NCBI RefSeq assembly: GCF_025370935.1
Contig: NC_133479.1
Coordinates: 16,347,212 to 16,411,211 of the forward strand
DNA: 64,000 bases
Source: Choristoneura fumiferana
Taxonomy: Eukaryota; Arthropoda; Insecta; Lepidoptera; Tortricidae
Direction: 5' to 3'
Part shown: positions 53,470 through 63,180 of the stretch, in pieces
How the letters are laid out: every line of letters begins with the position of its first letter
How positions within the stretch are numbered: position 1 is the stretch's first letter
Translations under genes and position numbers: made by a program
Notes under the pieces: model-generated
Told to the model about the DNA's origin: nothing
Database searches by the model: none
Seen by the model: only the letters and a program-made list of their open reading frames with translations

Positions 53470-53582
53470 ATAAGCATTAAACTAGTTGCGCAGTGCAGTG
53501 CGTGCAACGCTAGGAAACTGACGTTTCTCACTGCACCGAAAAATTGCGAAATTGCGAAATCGCGGCTTGACGTTTATCCAAA

Positions 53583-54088
53583 ATGCCATCGACACCATGG
53601 ATGAGGTCAGCATCGTGCGTGCAGATCTGCAAGTCCAACTCCAAGGAGGATGAGATTTCCAGAGGCAAGGCGCTGCTCTTCGAGACGCTTGGTAAGGCCG
53701 ACCAGATGCCGTCTCGCAGAAGGGATGGAGGAGTGAAGAGTCTCCAGGACATCATCACGTTTGGTTTTTTGGAGTCTTTTTGTATTTTTTATTTCAACTC
53801 CAAATTTGTTACTTTTACGGTCATCCCGTAAATCCATATCGAAAATACAAACTGAGACATCCCATATAACCTATAGAACGCAGCACGGAATGCTGAGGAC
53901 CTGGGTTCGATTCCCAGCGCTGGTCTCTTTTTCTGGATTTTCTGTGCATCCATGTCTCAGTTTGTATTATCACGATGTTTAAAGCGACCGATCTGGACGA
54001 CGTGCCCTCTTTTATAGCAAAGGATCTGCGGCAGCTGCCCCCTATCACTTTCGATCACGTCAACGTCACCAACCAACTTAAGTTCAGT
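53583..54088 (+). pseudogene. Mobile-element-like reading frame broken by SINE-3
   Basis: The frame from 53583 reads ...CKSNSKEDEISRGKALLFET, LGKADQMPSRRRDGGVKSLQ, DIIT up to 53759. A 209-bp SINE-3 derivative follows. The same frame resumes at 53975 with MFKATDLDDVPSFIAKDLRQ, LPPITFDHVNVTNQLKFS. ATCACG at 53754-53759 and 53969-53974 is the target duplication, so the frame was continuous before the insertion. Upstream, a different frame (FIQNAIDTMDEVSIVRADLQ) looks coding-like, suggesting an older frameshift. The protein resembles repeated, uncharacterised insect proteins that I take to be retroelement ORF1-like. This assignment is from memory and tentative. Confidence 0.6.
53760..53968 (-). 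mobile_element. SINE-3 derivative with 5' inversion, TSD ATCACG
   Basis: The left part is the minus-strand SINE-3 3' region (TTTGGTTTTTTGGAGTCTTT ... AATACAAACTGAGAC). The right part is the plus-strand body (GCACGGAATGCTGAGGACCT, GGGTTCGATTCCCAG ... GTCTCAGTTTGTATT). The two parts overlap only in CTCAGTTTGTATT. Flanking ATCACG duplicates show one integration event, the hallmark of twin-primed 5' inversion. Confidence 0.8.
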
Positions 54089-54112
54089 AGGCGATATTAT
54101 TGCCTAATTATT

Positions 54113-54313
54113 TCACTCATCATCATCATCATAAGCCGGAAGACGTCCACTGCTGGACAAAGGCCTGCCCCTTAGAACGCCATAATGAACGACAACTCGC
54201 CACTTGCATCCACCGGTTCCCCGCAACTCTCACGATGTCGTCAGTCCACCTGGTGGCAGGCCTGCCAACGCTTCGTCATCCGGTTCGTGGTCGCCACTCG
54301 AGGACTTTTCACT
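54113..54313 (-). mobile_element. RTE-like LINE 3' end, minus strand
   Basis: CATCATCATCATCATAAGCC, GGAAGACGTCCACTGCTGGA, CTCGCCACTTGCATCCACCG, then GTCAGTCCACCTGGTGGCAG. It is the complement of the terminal segment at 39419-39722 and abuts the broken reading frame before it. Confidence 0.75.
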
Positions 54314-54767
54314 AATTATTTCACTAATTCACCAAAATGGTGTTTATTAGCTTTATAAATCAAACCAAATTAATAAGTTAAAAATAATCTTTTCGATTTA
54401 TTGTCTGTGTATTTACAGTCTTGATTTGTTTTATTTAGGCGAAAACACTATTTTGATAAGAATATTAGTGAAATTCTAGGTTGGAATCAATTATTTGCCA
54501 CTTAAGTAAGGCTAAACGGAGTTTACAAGAATATTCGTTACTTACCAATTAATAAATACCGATAATACCGATATACTCAAGATCCATTATGTCCCATCAC
54601 TAAACGAGTATCTGGTGTTACGTTACTCGTAGGTATATGAATATAACGTTTCTTCACTTAAATTGTGCTTTAAGTTTTATTAATTGTTTATAAAAATCTG
54701 ATAGCTTAAAAAAAAAACAAAATCATATTTTATTGCCACAGAAATAATACACAATACACTCCCATCG
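54314..54767. other. No recognised feature
   Basis: AT-rich. Confidence 0.45.
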
Positions 54768-54842
54768 TTTAAAATCTACGCGCCTAAAACTTACATTCAG
54801 GTTATAGAGTAATTTTAGGCGCGAAGGTTTTTTTTAAACGGT
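54768..54842. repeat. 75-bp foldback
   Basis: CGTTTAAAATCTACGCGCCT, AAAA on the left pairs with TTTTAGGCGCGAAGG, TTTAAACG on the right. A small hairpin-forming element. Confidence 0.6.
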
Positions 54843-56413
54843 GTTACGATGCAGCATCCTGGTTATTGGCCGGCCGATCTCCCACGAGTCTACAAGTTGC
54901 GACAAGTAACGATCATCGTTCATAGACCTTGTACAACAAAAAGTGTTCCTAGCGGTGGAACAATTGGCTCACTTGGCCTCGTGCAAGGTAATCTCTGAAC
55001 CATAGATAAATAAATAATATTGGGTTTGGAATCGTCTATTACGATCTAATTTAATAAGAAAGTGCTTAATATGTATAATAAATCAAGTTAGTAAAATTAA
55101 ATTTTGATGAAGTCATGCGAAATAGCACAATAAACATAGACCCCTAAAATCACACACAACCCTCGCTTTTGGCTTTACGATAACGGTATTGTCGAGTACG
55201 AGTAGAGAAGAAAATGTTCTGTAAGTTAACTTATTTAAAAAATAGCGTTCTAAAATGCAAAAAAAATAACGGGCTCGTTAAACGACTTCGGGTACCAACA
55301 AGGCGTCATGTCATGGCCGCTGAAAAAAAAACAAACACTTATTTCTTACGGTTTGCTAATCAAAACATGAAATTCCTCGAAGCACTATTCAGACGCCTCT
55401 CTCTAATGGCAGCGGTGTGCGAGTGACCGTTCATAATCAGTTTTTTTTTCGCGTTGGCAGTCTTTTTGCGATGCCATTGCCTTTGCTTTTGGCGCGAACG
55501 CGTGATGTCAGCTGTCTGTGTGTTTTTCTAACTTTTTTTTTCTACAAAACAAGCCGTCTATAAAAGCTGCCAGTTCTTTCCATCAATGATTGTTAATGGT
55601 TTCTGCCGATAAAAAGCTTTCTATAAAAAACTAGATCGATATGAAATGAACACACGTGAGGCCTCTTTATTTGACACAATGAGTTTGTTGCTATGATGAT
55701 GGTCGGTCGGTATGATCTCGCGATGATTCTGGGGCCGATAGATCGTATCTGCGTAGCACTTACTGTTTTTGCGTCTTTGGGAGTGTGTATTTCTCTTTAA
55801 CTCGTCTAGTAGTGTAATGACATACTAATAGGTACAAAGTATTGGCTGTGCTGTAATTTTTTAAACAGTATTTTGCGTCATAGTCGATCACGCGATCTCA
55901 TTTTATTTTTCCTCAAAACGAAGACAATGAACGACGTCAAATGTGAATTAATTAATAATATTATATAAGTAATATAATATAATATAATTTATATGACATA
56001 AATACAATTTATATAGGACCTATCTGGATGTATTTTCAATTTGGGTCAGTTTATAAATGACGGAATTTTAACATATTTAAAACAAATTAAACCGACTCGA
56101 AACCTCGTTTTTGAAGACTGTTAAATATGCAAACTTTGTCAGACCAATTCTATATTGCGTTGTGTTATAATATAATAAACTAATCCTTATATTATTTTAA
56201 TTTAAACTGGATCGTTTTTAATGCTTAACTTTTTTGTCACACTTACTTATTCCGCCAGAAAACTACAACGCCAAGTCATATAGGTAGGTAAATATATTTT
56301 TAAAGCAAGCATGTGACGCAAATATTAATTTACATCAAGTACCTATGCCAAATATCAAATGAATCTGACCGGAAGTGGGTTAAGTTTAACTTCCCAACAT
56401 ACATGTATACATT
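54843..56413. other. No recognised feature (1.6 kb)
   Basis: A 70-codon frame at 55214-55426 has no motif. A TATAATATAAT-type simple stretch lies at 55960-56000. Confidence 0.45.
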
Positions 56414-56921
56414 AAAAACCGGCCAAGAGCGTGTCGGGCGCCCAAAATAGGGTTCCGTAGCCATTACGAATAAATTAAGTAATATTTTTCTAAGGACTTC
56501 GTATTTTTCAAATTTTTCCACCCACCGGTTTAGATTTTAGAGAGGGGGGCGCTCGGTTTTAATATGAAAATTTGCACTTTAAAGTTGAACATTTCGCAAA
56601 AAATCAATGAATCGAAAAATCGTCTTAGCAAACCCCTAATAGTTTAAAAAACCTATCCAACGATACTCCACACTATAGGGTTGGATGAGAAAAAAAATCA
56701 CCCCCCACTTTACGTTTATGGGAGGTACCCTAGGAAATTTATTTTTTAGTTTTTTATTGTGCCATTTTGTCGGCATAGTTTACATATATATTCGTGCAAA
56801 ATTAAATCTTTCTAGCATTGATAGACCCTGAGCAAAGCCGCGGACGGACGGACAGACAGACAGACATGGCGAAACTATAAGGGTTCCGTTTTTGCCATTT
56901 TGGCTCCGGAACCCTAAAAAT
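56414..56921 (+). mobile_element. GGCCAAG repeat, full length
   Basis: AAAAACCGGCCAAGAGCGTG, TCGGGCGCCCAAAATAGGG at the start and GACGGACGGACAGACAGACA, ATGGCGAAACTATAAGGGTT, CCGGAACCCTAAAAA at the end, ~508 bp uninterrupted. This is the cleanest copy of the AAGAGCGTGTCGG subfamily here. Confidence 0.8.
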
Positions 56922-56962
56922 TACACAAAATCATGTAAATAATCAACACCTTCCACAGACCA

Positions 56963-57082
56963 GAGGCCGTATTGCCTAACGTTTCTGACGGTCGCGATCA
57001 CAATCAAATGACACATTTTGTATACAAAAACTGTCATTTGATTGCGATCGCGAGCGTCAGAAACTTTGGGCAATGCGGCCTC
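56963..57082. mobile_element. 120-bp foldback MITE
   Basis: Left GAGGCCGTATTGCCTAACGT, TTCTGACGGTCGCGATC, CAATCAAATGACA pairs with right TGTCATTTGATTGCGATCGC, GAGCGTCAGAAACTTTGGGC, AATGCGGCCTC. The arms are about 55 bp with few mismatches and a short AT-rich loop. Confidence 0.8.
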
Positions 57083-57112
57083 AGATTTAGTTCGGCCGAT
57101 ATTCAAATAAAC

Positions 57113-57176
57113 CTCATCCCAGCCTATATACGTCCCACTGCTGGGCACAGGCCTCCTCTCAGAACAAGAGGGCTAA
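57113..57176 (-). mobile_element. SINE-1 3' terminus, minus strand
   Basis: CATCCCAGCCTATATACGTC, CCACTGCTGGGCACAGGCCT, CCTCTCAGAACAAGAGGGC. Only ~64 bp. Confidence 0.65.
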
Positions 57177-58444
57177 ATAAACCTAATTCCTACTAAAAAC
57201 ACCTTTGTTATGGCTTTTTATTTCATCACGCTCGGACCGGTGACACTGGCCGGTTAAAAAACGCTTTTACTTTTTCACGGAAATCGTATTAAGAGGCTTG
57301 AGATAAAAAATTGGTGATACGTCTCGGAGGCACGTCTAGGCCGGCATCGGCAATTTGCGCGTGTCGGCGGCGCGAGTCAAGGGCGGCCACCGAGCAGCTG
57401 GCTTCCACTGACTGAATATTATATTAACATGCCGAATCCGAAACTACGACTTTATACTAGTTTTACGACCGCGCCCGAGGCCATGCGGACAAAGACGAGT
57501 GTTACTTTGCGCGCTTTTCGAAAAAAAAACGCCAGCGGAAAAGTCCGGAAACGTTCAGAGAACAATGTTTTGACAACTGACAACCTTTTAAATATAGAAC
57601 CACGGATTGTTGCGTTCGAAATGCATTCTGTCAGTCGTTGAAGCAGTGTTAAATAAGTATACTTAATACCACTTCATTCTATTTTCGAATTTGACACGTC
57701 AATTACGATTTTGTTTCTTTTTTCGTTGACTCGTCGATTTAAAAGTGGCCAGACACAAAACAAATTGAAATATATTTTTAATTAAATGTAGTGGCTCGCA
57801 ACAATTAATGAAACAAAATGCAAAGTTTGATGGAAGTGATTACGGATATTTCGTACACCAAAATAAGGTGCAGCTAAATATCGACTAAATAAGCAATGAT
57901 GAAAATCTATTTACGAGTTGAAAACGCAACTTCAGCTCCTCTATAGTATGACTTTAATGCTACATACGTACTTAATAACATTTTCAACTTCAATTTGCAC
58001 AAAATAATTGTAACAAAGATATACGTCTGTACACACAAAAACACAACACAACACACACACCCAAAAAGCTTTATTACGAATACTTCATTCATGAAACTAG
58101 TTGCTCGTAATAATTAACATAAATTAACCGACTCCTATGCCGAAGCAGACGGAATTAAAATGATAATTATTTATAATGTTAATGATGGAGGTAGTTAAAT
58201 CAAAATTATTCCCAATAAATTGTTGGACCAAGGCCAGTCGTGGTGGTTTGAACTCTTAACGTGCAGGCCGAAAATGTATTATGGTGTTAAAAGCAATTTA
58301 TAAGGCGTGACAAGGAATTATTTATAACTTCCGTGAGGCGTACCGCCATTTTGCGGGTTAGATGAGTGACTATGCGTTCGCGAAATGAAACAGCCCATAT
58401 GGAATGAAGACCGAGGTATTAATGAAGTCAAATTACAGTATTTT
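57177..58444. other. No supported gene; GC-rich patch
   Basis: A GC-rich island at 57320-57408 (CGGCATCGGCAATTTGCGCG, TGTCGGCGGCGCGAGTCAAG) is followed by an ATG frame of 70 codons (57429-57641, basic, no known domain). It could be a promoter and first exon, but no splice donor decides it. Confidence 0.35.
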
Positions 58445-58895
58445 TAGGGTTCCGCACACAAAGGGTAAAAACCCTATTACCTACTAAGACTCCGCTGTCC
58501 GTCCGTCCGTCCGTCTGTCACCAGGCTGTATCTCGTGAACCGTGATAGCTAGACAGTTGAAAATTTCATAGATTATGTATTTCTGTTGCCGCTATAACAA
58601 TAAATAAGTAAAACAGAATAAAATAAATATTTAATTGGGGCTCCCATACAACAAACGTGGTTTTTTTGCTGTTTTTTGCTCGATGTCAATAACGGCCACA
58701 GGTAGACGCTTGAAATATTAATAGAATATTAAGTCGTATAATCACTTTAAAAATAAATAATTAAATTAAAATTAAATAAATATTTAAGGGGGCTCCCATG
58801 AAACAAACGTGTTTTTTTGGTAATGTCTAATGTTGCATAGATACTGGTACGGAACTCTTAGTGCGCGAGTCCGATTCGCACTTGGCCGGTTTTTT
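58445..58895 (-). mobile_element. GGCCAAG repeat, minus strand
   Basis: TTTAGGGTTCCGCACACAAA, GTCCGTCCGTCCGTCCGTCT, GGCTGTATCTCGTGAACCG, two blocks of GGGGCTCCCAT, ending CGAGTCCGATTCGCACTTGG, CCGG. Near full length, of the same subtype as 15571-16035. Confidence 0.8.
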
Positions 58896-59021
58896 TTTAC
58901 ATTACTATCCAACTACGGGCACAGATTACCTACTCGTATACACAATACAATCTAGGTAAGCTGTGGGGCAACTGTACTGGCCACGATTTCTTAACGCTAC
59001 GCTATTTAATTGATACACGAC

Positions 59022-59161
59022 GGGGCTGTTTCACCATCCATTGATTAGCGTTAACCGACGGTTAAATGTGATGCCATCTCCGTCTATTCGAATAAAACAA
59101 ATAGAGACGGCATCGCAACTAACCGCTAGTTAAACTAATCAATGGATGGTGAAACAGCCCC
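59022..59161. mobile_element. MITE-2 copy 2
   Basis: GGGGCTGTTTCACCATCCAT on the left and ATGGATGGTGAAACAGCCCC on the right are perfect 20-bp complements, with further pairing through GACGGTTAAATGTGATGCC. About 140 bp, like 38403-38543, but no TWA duplication is visible. Confidence 0.85.
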
Positions 59162-59496
59162 TAATTAAAGTATTGTAAAACTCAACTTATTTTTACGTCT
59201 TGATAAATACTCAAAGTTTTACGTTGAAACTTGAAATTAGATTTGAAGGTAATAATCTTAATTTTTATGTCTGTCTGTCTATAAGTATCAGTAAGCATTT
59301 GAAAACACCACATATTGCTTATCAGGCTGCTAACACTGGAATTCGGACAGATTGAATATTTCGCTTCACAAAACCAATAAAAATAAAATCTGTCTACTCT
59401 GAATTCAATACAGTTAATTTACTAAAATGGAATAACTGTTTAAAAAAGTAAATTATCCCTACAATATATAAAAATATATATATATATAACTTTAAC
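59162..59496. other. No recognised feature
   Basis: AT-rich, with ATATATATAT at 59475-59490. Confidence 0.45.
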
Positions 59497-59720
59497 CAGG
59501 TCATCCGTCCATCTCGTTGGTGGACGTCCTACGCTGCGCTTGCCGATCCGCGGTCTCCATTTGAGAACCTTTCGGCCCCAACGACACGACCACCTGTTCT
59601 CCGTGCTATATGGCCTGCCCATTGCTACTTCAGCGAGCTAATTCGCTTGGCTATGTCGGTGACCCTCGTTCTTCTACGTATCCTCATTTCTGAGGTTCCG
59701 CAGAGAAACCCCGAGCATAG
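59497..59720 (-). mobile_element. RTE-like LINE C-terminal fragment, minus strand
   Basis: The minus frame includes RKVLKWRPRIGKRSVGRPPT, RWTDDLVKV. Further upstream the complement continues through GACATAGCCAAGCGAATTAG. It corresponds to the interior of 39419-39709 and is truncated at both ends. Confidence 0.75.
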
Positions 59721-59822
59721 TATCAAACCTATAACACCTCACTTTTTGCGTCGTAAAGTAAAAATATATATCGGTATCGATTTTGACCGACATAAAAAAG
59801 GCACGACAGGGCGACAGGGGGG

Positions 59823-59949
59823 CTACTAGGAAATTCGAAAATCGATGATCGTATCGTACCGTCCCTCTCACTCTCGTATTATATAATATACGAGTAAATC
59901 GTCAGTGGGATGGCAAGATAATGAAGTTCGAATTTTGTACTTCGTAGTA
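59823..59949. mobile_element. MITE-3 copy C (diverged)
   Basis: CTACTAGGAAATTCGAAAAT ... GTACCGTCCCTCTCACTCTC ... GAAGTTCGAATTTTGTACTT, CGTAGTA. Same plan as 16990-17107 with more mismatches. Confidence 0.65.
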
Positions 59950-60420
59950 CTATATAGGGCCAGGATCATCTCTGCGGGAACTTCGAATTTTTTTTCGATT
60001 AATAGCATGGTACGGAAATTTAGTTAAGATGACAATGTAAGTACAGTCAGCAAAAAGTACAAACAGCAAAAAAAACTTGCATTAAGAATGTCATTTTTGA
60101 CAAAAAGTGATCCTAACATTGCTTTCATATAAACAGTATCGGCCGATACAACCGCCAAGTTCGAAGGTTCTATTTCGGTTGGAAATCTTGTTTCGATCGA
60201 ATACTCATAGTTACTAGTGTAGATATGTGAGCAGCAGGTACGTGAGTAACGAATGCTACTACATATTTAATTTATTTTTTCACTGATTCATCACCCACAT
60301 CGCGAATTGCGTCAATGGCATGATTTCGTATGCAGCTCAGCAGAAGGTTCAATGCACTTTTGAGGAAACTAGTCAAGTTTGGACTGGGTGCACTCGCGTC
60401 ATTGCGAGAGTTGAGAGTAA
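59950..60420. other. No recognised feature
   Basis: Contains the palindrome TATCGGCCGATA at about 60137. No gene. Confidence 0.45.
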
Positions 60421-60482
60421 CCGGTGGATGCAAATGGCGAGTCGTTCATAGTGGCGTTCCAAGAGGGAGGTCTTAGTTCGAT
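60421..60482 (+). mobile_element. RTE-like LINE scrap
   Basis: CCGGTGGATGCAAATGGCGA, GTCGTTCATAGTGGCGTTCC, AAGAGGGAGGTCTTAGTTC. A diverged ~60-bp piece of the terminal region. Confidence 0.5.
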
Positions 60483-61002
60483 TGTAGAATCAAATCTCAT
60501 ATTTTAATATGTATATTGTTGTGATCTAAGATCCGAAGTAAATCGACTTTTACCGATTTGTTAAACGGATAAAAATAATATTTTATTAAATAAGTTTCTG
60601 AACACAACCCGTATGTGTTGCCAGAAAAAAATGTGCTAAAAATTGTCGCACGGGGTGACGTCACGCGGAATTTAACTGAATATAGATATCTTTATCATTT
60701 TTTTAAACAAAATAGCCCGATATGTTATAACTTCTTCGCCGAAATCGCAAAGAAGAAAACTCAATTGGTAGTTGTGACTCGTCTGATTTAGTATGCGGCT
60801 CGTCGCTGCAGTTCGTTGCACTAGGCCAGACTAGGCCAGTCATAGAGGAAGCTGCGCCTGAGTCAGCGCGGGGGCGGACGCGCGAGCGTTGGATGCGGTA
60901 ACGATGGTAATAATGTTTTAATTACATGTATTTTTAATGTGATTTTTTTAACTACGAGTATATTACTAATGTCGATACCACATAGGAAAGAAAACGTACT
61001 AG
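60483..61002. other. No supported gene; GC-rich patch
   Basis: At 60845-60902, CTGCGCCTGAGTCAGCGCGG, GGGCGGACGCGCGAGCG is followed by GGATGCGGTAACG, a possible donor. A non-coding first exon is conceivable on either strand but unsupported. Confidence 0.3.
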
Positions 61003-61502
61003 ACAGGGTAAAGCAACCTACCATACAGGTGGAAGGGAAAGTATACTCTTAACACTGTAGATAGAAAATTTTACTCAAAGAACACATTCCTTTATTTTTG
61101 AAAAGAAAGAAAACTGTATTCAAAGAATTTTGAAAATTTGCTTGCCTTACCCGGGAATCGAACCGACTAAGTAAAGTCTGTAAAAATTACACCCTGTACT
61201 TTTATTACATCGATCGTTAGGGTTTACAAATTCATTTAATTTATAATTTATTAAGTTTGTTAGAGAGATTTTATCCTTATATTTGACCCTTACGATCGAT
61301 GCAACAAAAGTACCTACAGGGTGTAATTTTTACAGATTTTAGTCGGTTCAATTCCCGGGTGTGGCAAGCGAGTTTTCGAAAATCTTTGAATGCAGTTTTC
61401 TTTCTTTTCTAAAATAAAGGAATGTTTTCTTTGAGTACAATTTTTTATCTGCAGTATTAAGAGAACTTTCCCTTCAGGTGGCATTACAAAATTTCACCCT
61501 GT
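61003..61502. mobile_element. 500-bp hairpin element with long arms
   Basis: Outer ends ACAGGGTAAA and TTTCACCCTGT. The left arm (about 61024-61225) and right arm (about 61287-61485) are inverted copies of each other with scattered mismatches and a ~60-bp spacer. Each arm contains a box-B-like word (GGTTCGATTCCCGGG on the minus strand of the left arm, GGTTCAATTCCCGGG on the right), AATAAAGGAATG and ACAGGGTGTAATTTTTACAG. There is no coding frame. Confidence 0.75.
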
Positions 61503-61509
61503 TATATAA

Positions 61510-61619
61510 CCTTTGGTATGCCAAATGAGACCATTATGCGTCCCTTTCACTCGCGTCACACTTGCATATAAAAGCATCGGACTGCCTTGTGACGGATCCG
61601 TCCCACAGCGTACCAAAGC
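61510..61619. mobile_element. Possible short TIR element
   Basis: CTTTGGTATGCCAAATGAGA at the left and GTCCCACAGCGTACCAAAG at the right are imperfect inverted repeats ~110 bp apart. A single copy, so tentative. Confidence 0.4.
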
Positions 61620-62109
61620 ACAGAATATATAATAGTTAGTATTAACGTAACCAAAGGTAACCGTCTTTTGCTAAAATATGTGTGAATTAAAAACACTTTA
61701 ATTACAGCTTGTAAAAAAATCTTCAAAATTAACTAGAATCTTTACAATGGTTTCTTGATTCTCTTTTAGATGTTAAGACTTACGTCACTAGCGTCTTGTT
61801 TAACTTTAAGTTAACTTCATTTAACCTGTTCAATGATTCTTTTAAGTTAACGGAAATCAAAAATTACACGTTGCATGCGAAGGCCAAGATAATAACGTGT
61901 ATTACAAAAAGTAGCGTAACCAATATAGTACTTTTTTTTCTATTTTAATCTGACAAAAATGTATCATAAAAGATTATTCAAAAGAAATCCTGTATGAATC
62001 ATACTTACCTCTATAATTTGATGCGCGCGTAATAAATAAAATAGCACATTCATAGCAGAAAAAAAAATACTTTTCAAAAGGGCGCCAAGTTCTTGTCTTC
62101 CCACATGGT
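61620..62109. other. Sequence downstream of minus-strand exon; consensus donor
   Basis: The plus strand ATACTTACCTC at 62001-62011 is, on the minus strand, GAG|GTAAGTAT, a near-perfect donor with its GT at 62008-62007. It could end a longer form of the exon at 62110-62231. No repeat was recognised in the rest. Confidence 0.45.
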
Positions 62110-62231
62110 CTATGACGGCCCAGCTTCTGGAGGCAGGCTTATTGCTTCGATGCCTTCTCCAACTCTTATTCCGTCGTAGTCCACCAGATCCAAATTTGGC
62201 GGCGGCTCGGAGCCATCCGCTTCGATGGTAT
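62110..62231 (-). CDS. Coding exon with stop codon, unidentified gene
   Basis: Minus strand: acceptor ACACTTGTAG (AG at 62233-62232), then a split first codon (xAT, phase 1) and 39 codons reading TIEADGSEPPPNLDLVDYDG, IRVGEGIEAISLPPEAGPS, then TAG at 62112-62110. The acidic, proline- and glycine-containing sequence and the mixed codon use look like a real protein C-terminus. I do not recognise the family. Another frame is open across the same bases and beyond to a GTAAGT donor after 62009, so splicing to another exon or an alternative frame is possible. Upstream exons would lie to the right, beyond 62232 or outside the window. Confidence 0.5.
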
Positions 62232-62857
62232 CTACAAGTGTAGGCGGCAGTTAGCTGGGAGACACACAGCCTGATTAGTTTTACTTTCCAATCAAATATT
62301 CCATTGAAGAAAGTCGAACGTTAAGAATGAGATGTAATGGTAAGAGCATTCCAAGTTGACTTGGTACTTATGTATAATGATTAATTTTATATGGATTATT
62401 AATAAGCTTTGTAATTGTAAGTTAGTATAAAACATTATTATTATTATTATACTTTGATTATGTAACTGGATTATTTGTGCTTTTGTTCATTATAATTATA
62501 ACTGTGCCCTATCAGGAATTATAAGTTCATTATCATCATCATTTTGTATGGATATGTATATATTTGTAATATCTAAATTAACAACATAACATACAATGAA
62601 TTATTTGATTGTTTCATTGATGATGAGGCTCTGTTGCAGTGGCAGGGTTGCCTGGACTCCTGATTTTACAGGAGATTTACTGTTTTTTTTCCAAGTCAGA
62701 AGGAGGGTTATATTTATAGAAATTTACTTTTTATACACACAGAAACTAACTTCACATCTATGGGTGACGGTGCTATCATTGGACCGGTGCTTTGATTAGA
62801 ACACTGAAATATTTTTAATCTACGCCTGCTAGACAGAGACGAACAATATAGATTTAT
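62232..62857. other. No recognised feature
   Basis: Intron-like AT-rich sequence with TTATTATTATTATTA at 62438-62452. Confidence 0.45.
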
Positions 62858-63180
62858 ATTAAAGAAAGAAAGAAAAGAAAGAAAGAAAAAACATTTATTT
62901 AACGCCATAAAAACAAACATAGAACAAATACAAGATTAGCGAAATTAACTGATCTCTATCTATTTACTTAATGCTTTCATTACCTATTTTGAAATCAAAC
63001 TTTGAACGCCCTCGGTGCCTTCCAAGCCGACTGTACCTCAGATTCAACACTTTCGTTCGCTGACTAACCCGGGCTTGCGAAAGGAAGTGGCGTGTCGGAA
63101 TCGTGAATGAAAACGTATTACTATGCCGTTTACGTCTCGAAGCGTCTCCCACGTTTGATTCTATTTACCATACTATATCT
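62858..63180 (-). mobile_element. Retroposon 3' end with (TTTC)n tail, minus strand
   Basis: Minus strand: an open GC-richer block (frame with RFHSRFRHATSFRKPGLVSE, then stop) is followed by an AT-rich 3' region, GGCGTTAAATAAATG and a TTTCTTTCTTTC tail (plus strand GAAA repeats 62858-62890). This is the layout of a truncated LINE end rather than a host exon. The family is not identified. Confidence 0.45.

Noticed and set aside
57429..57641. 70-codon basic ATG frame after a GC-rich island
   Set aside because: No domain, no clear donor, and composition alone is not enough. Mentioned only as spacer content.
62984..63152. Minus-strand frame ending at a GTAATG donor whose phase would join exactly to the exon at 62231
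   Set aside because: Another frame across the block looks equally coding, and the block is followed by AAATAAATG and a (TTTC)n tail, so it is more likely a retroposon 3' end. A phase match alone has a one-in-three chance.
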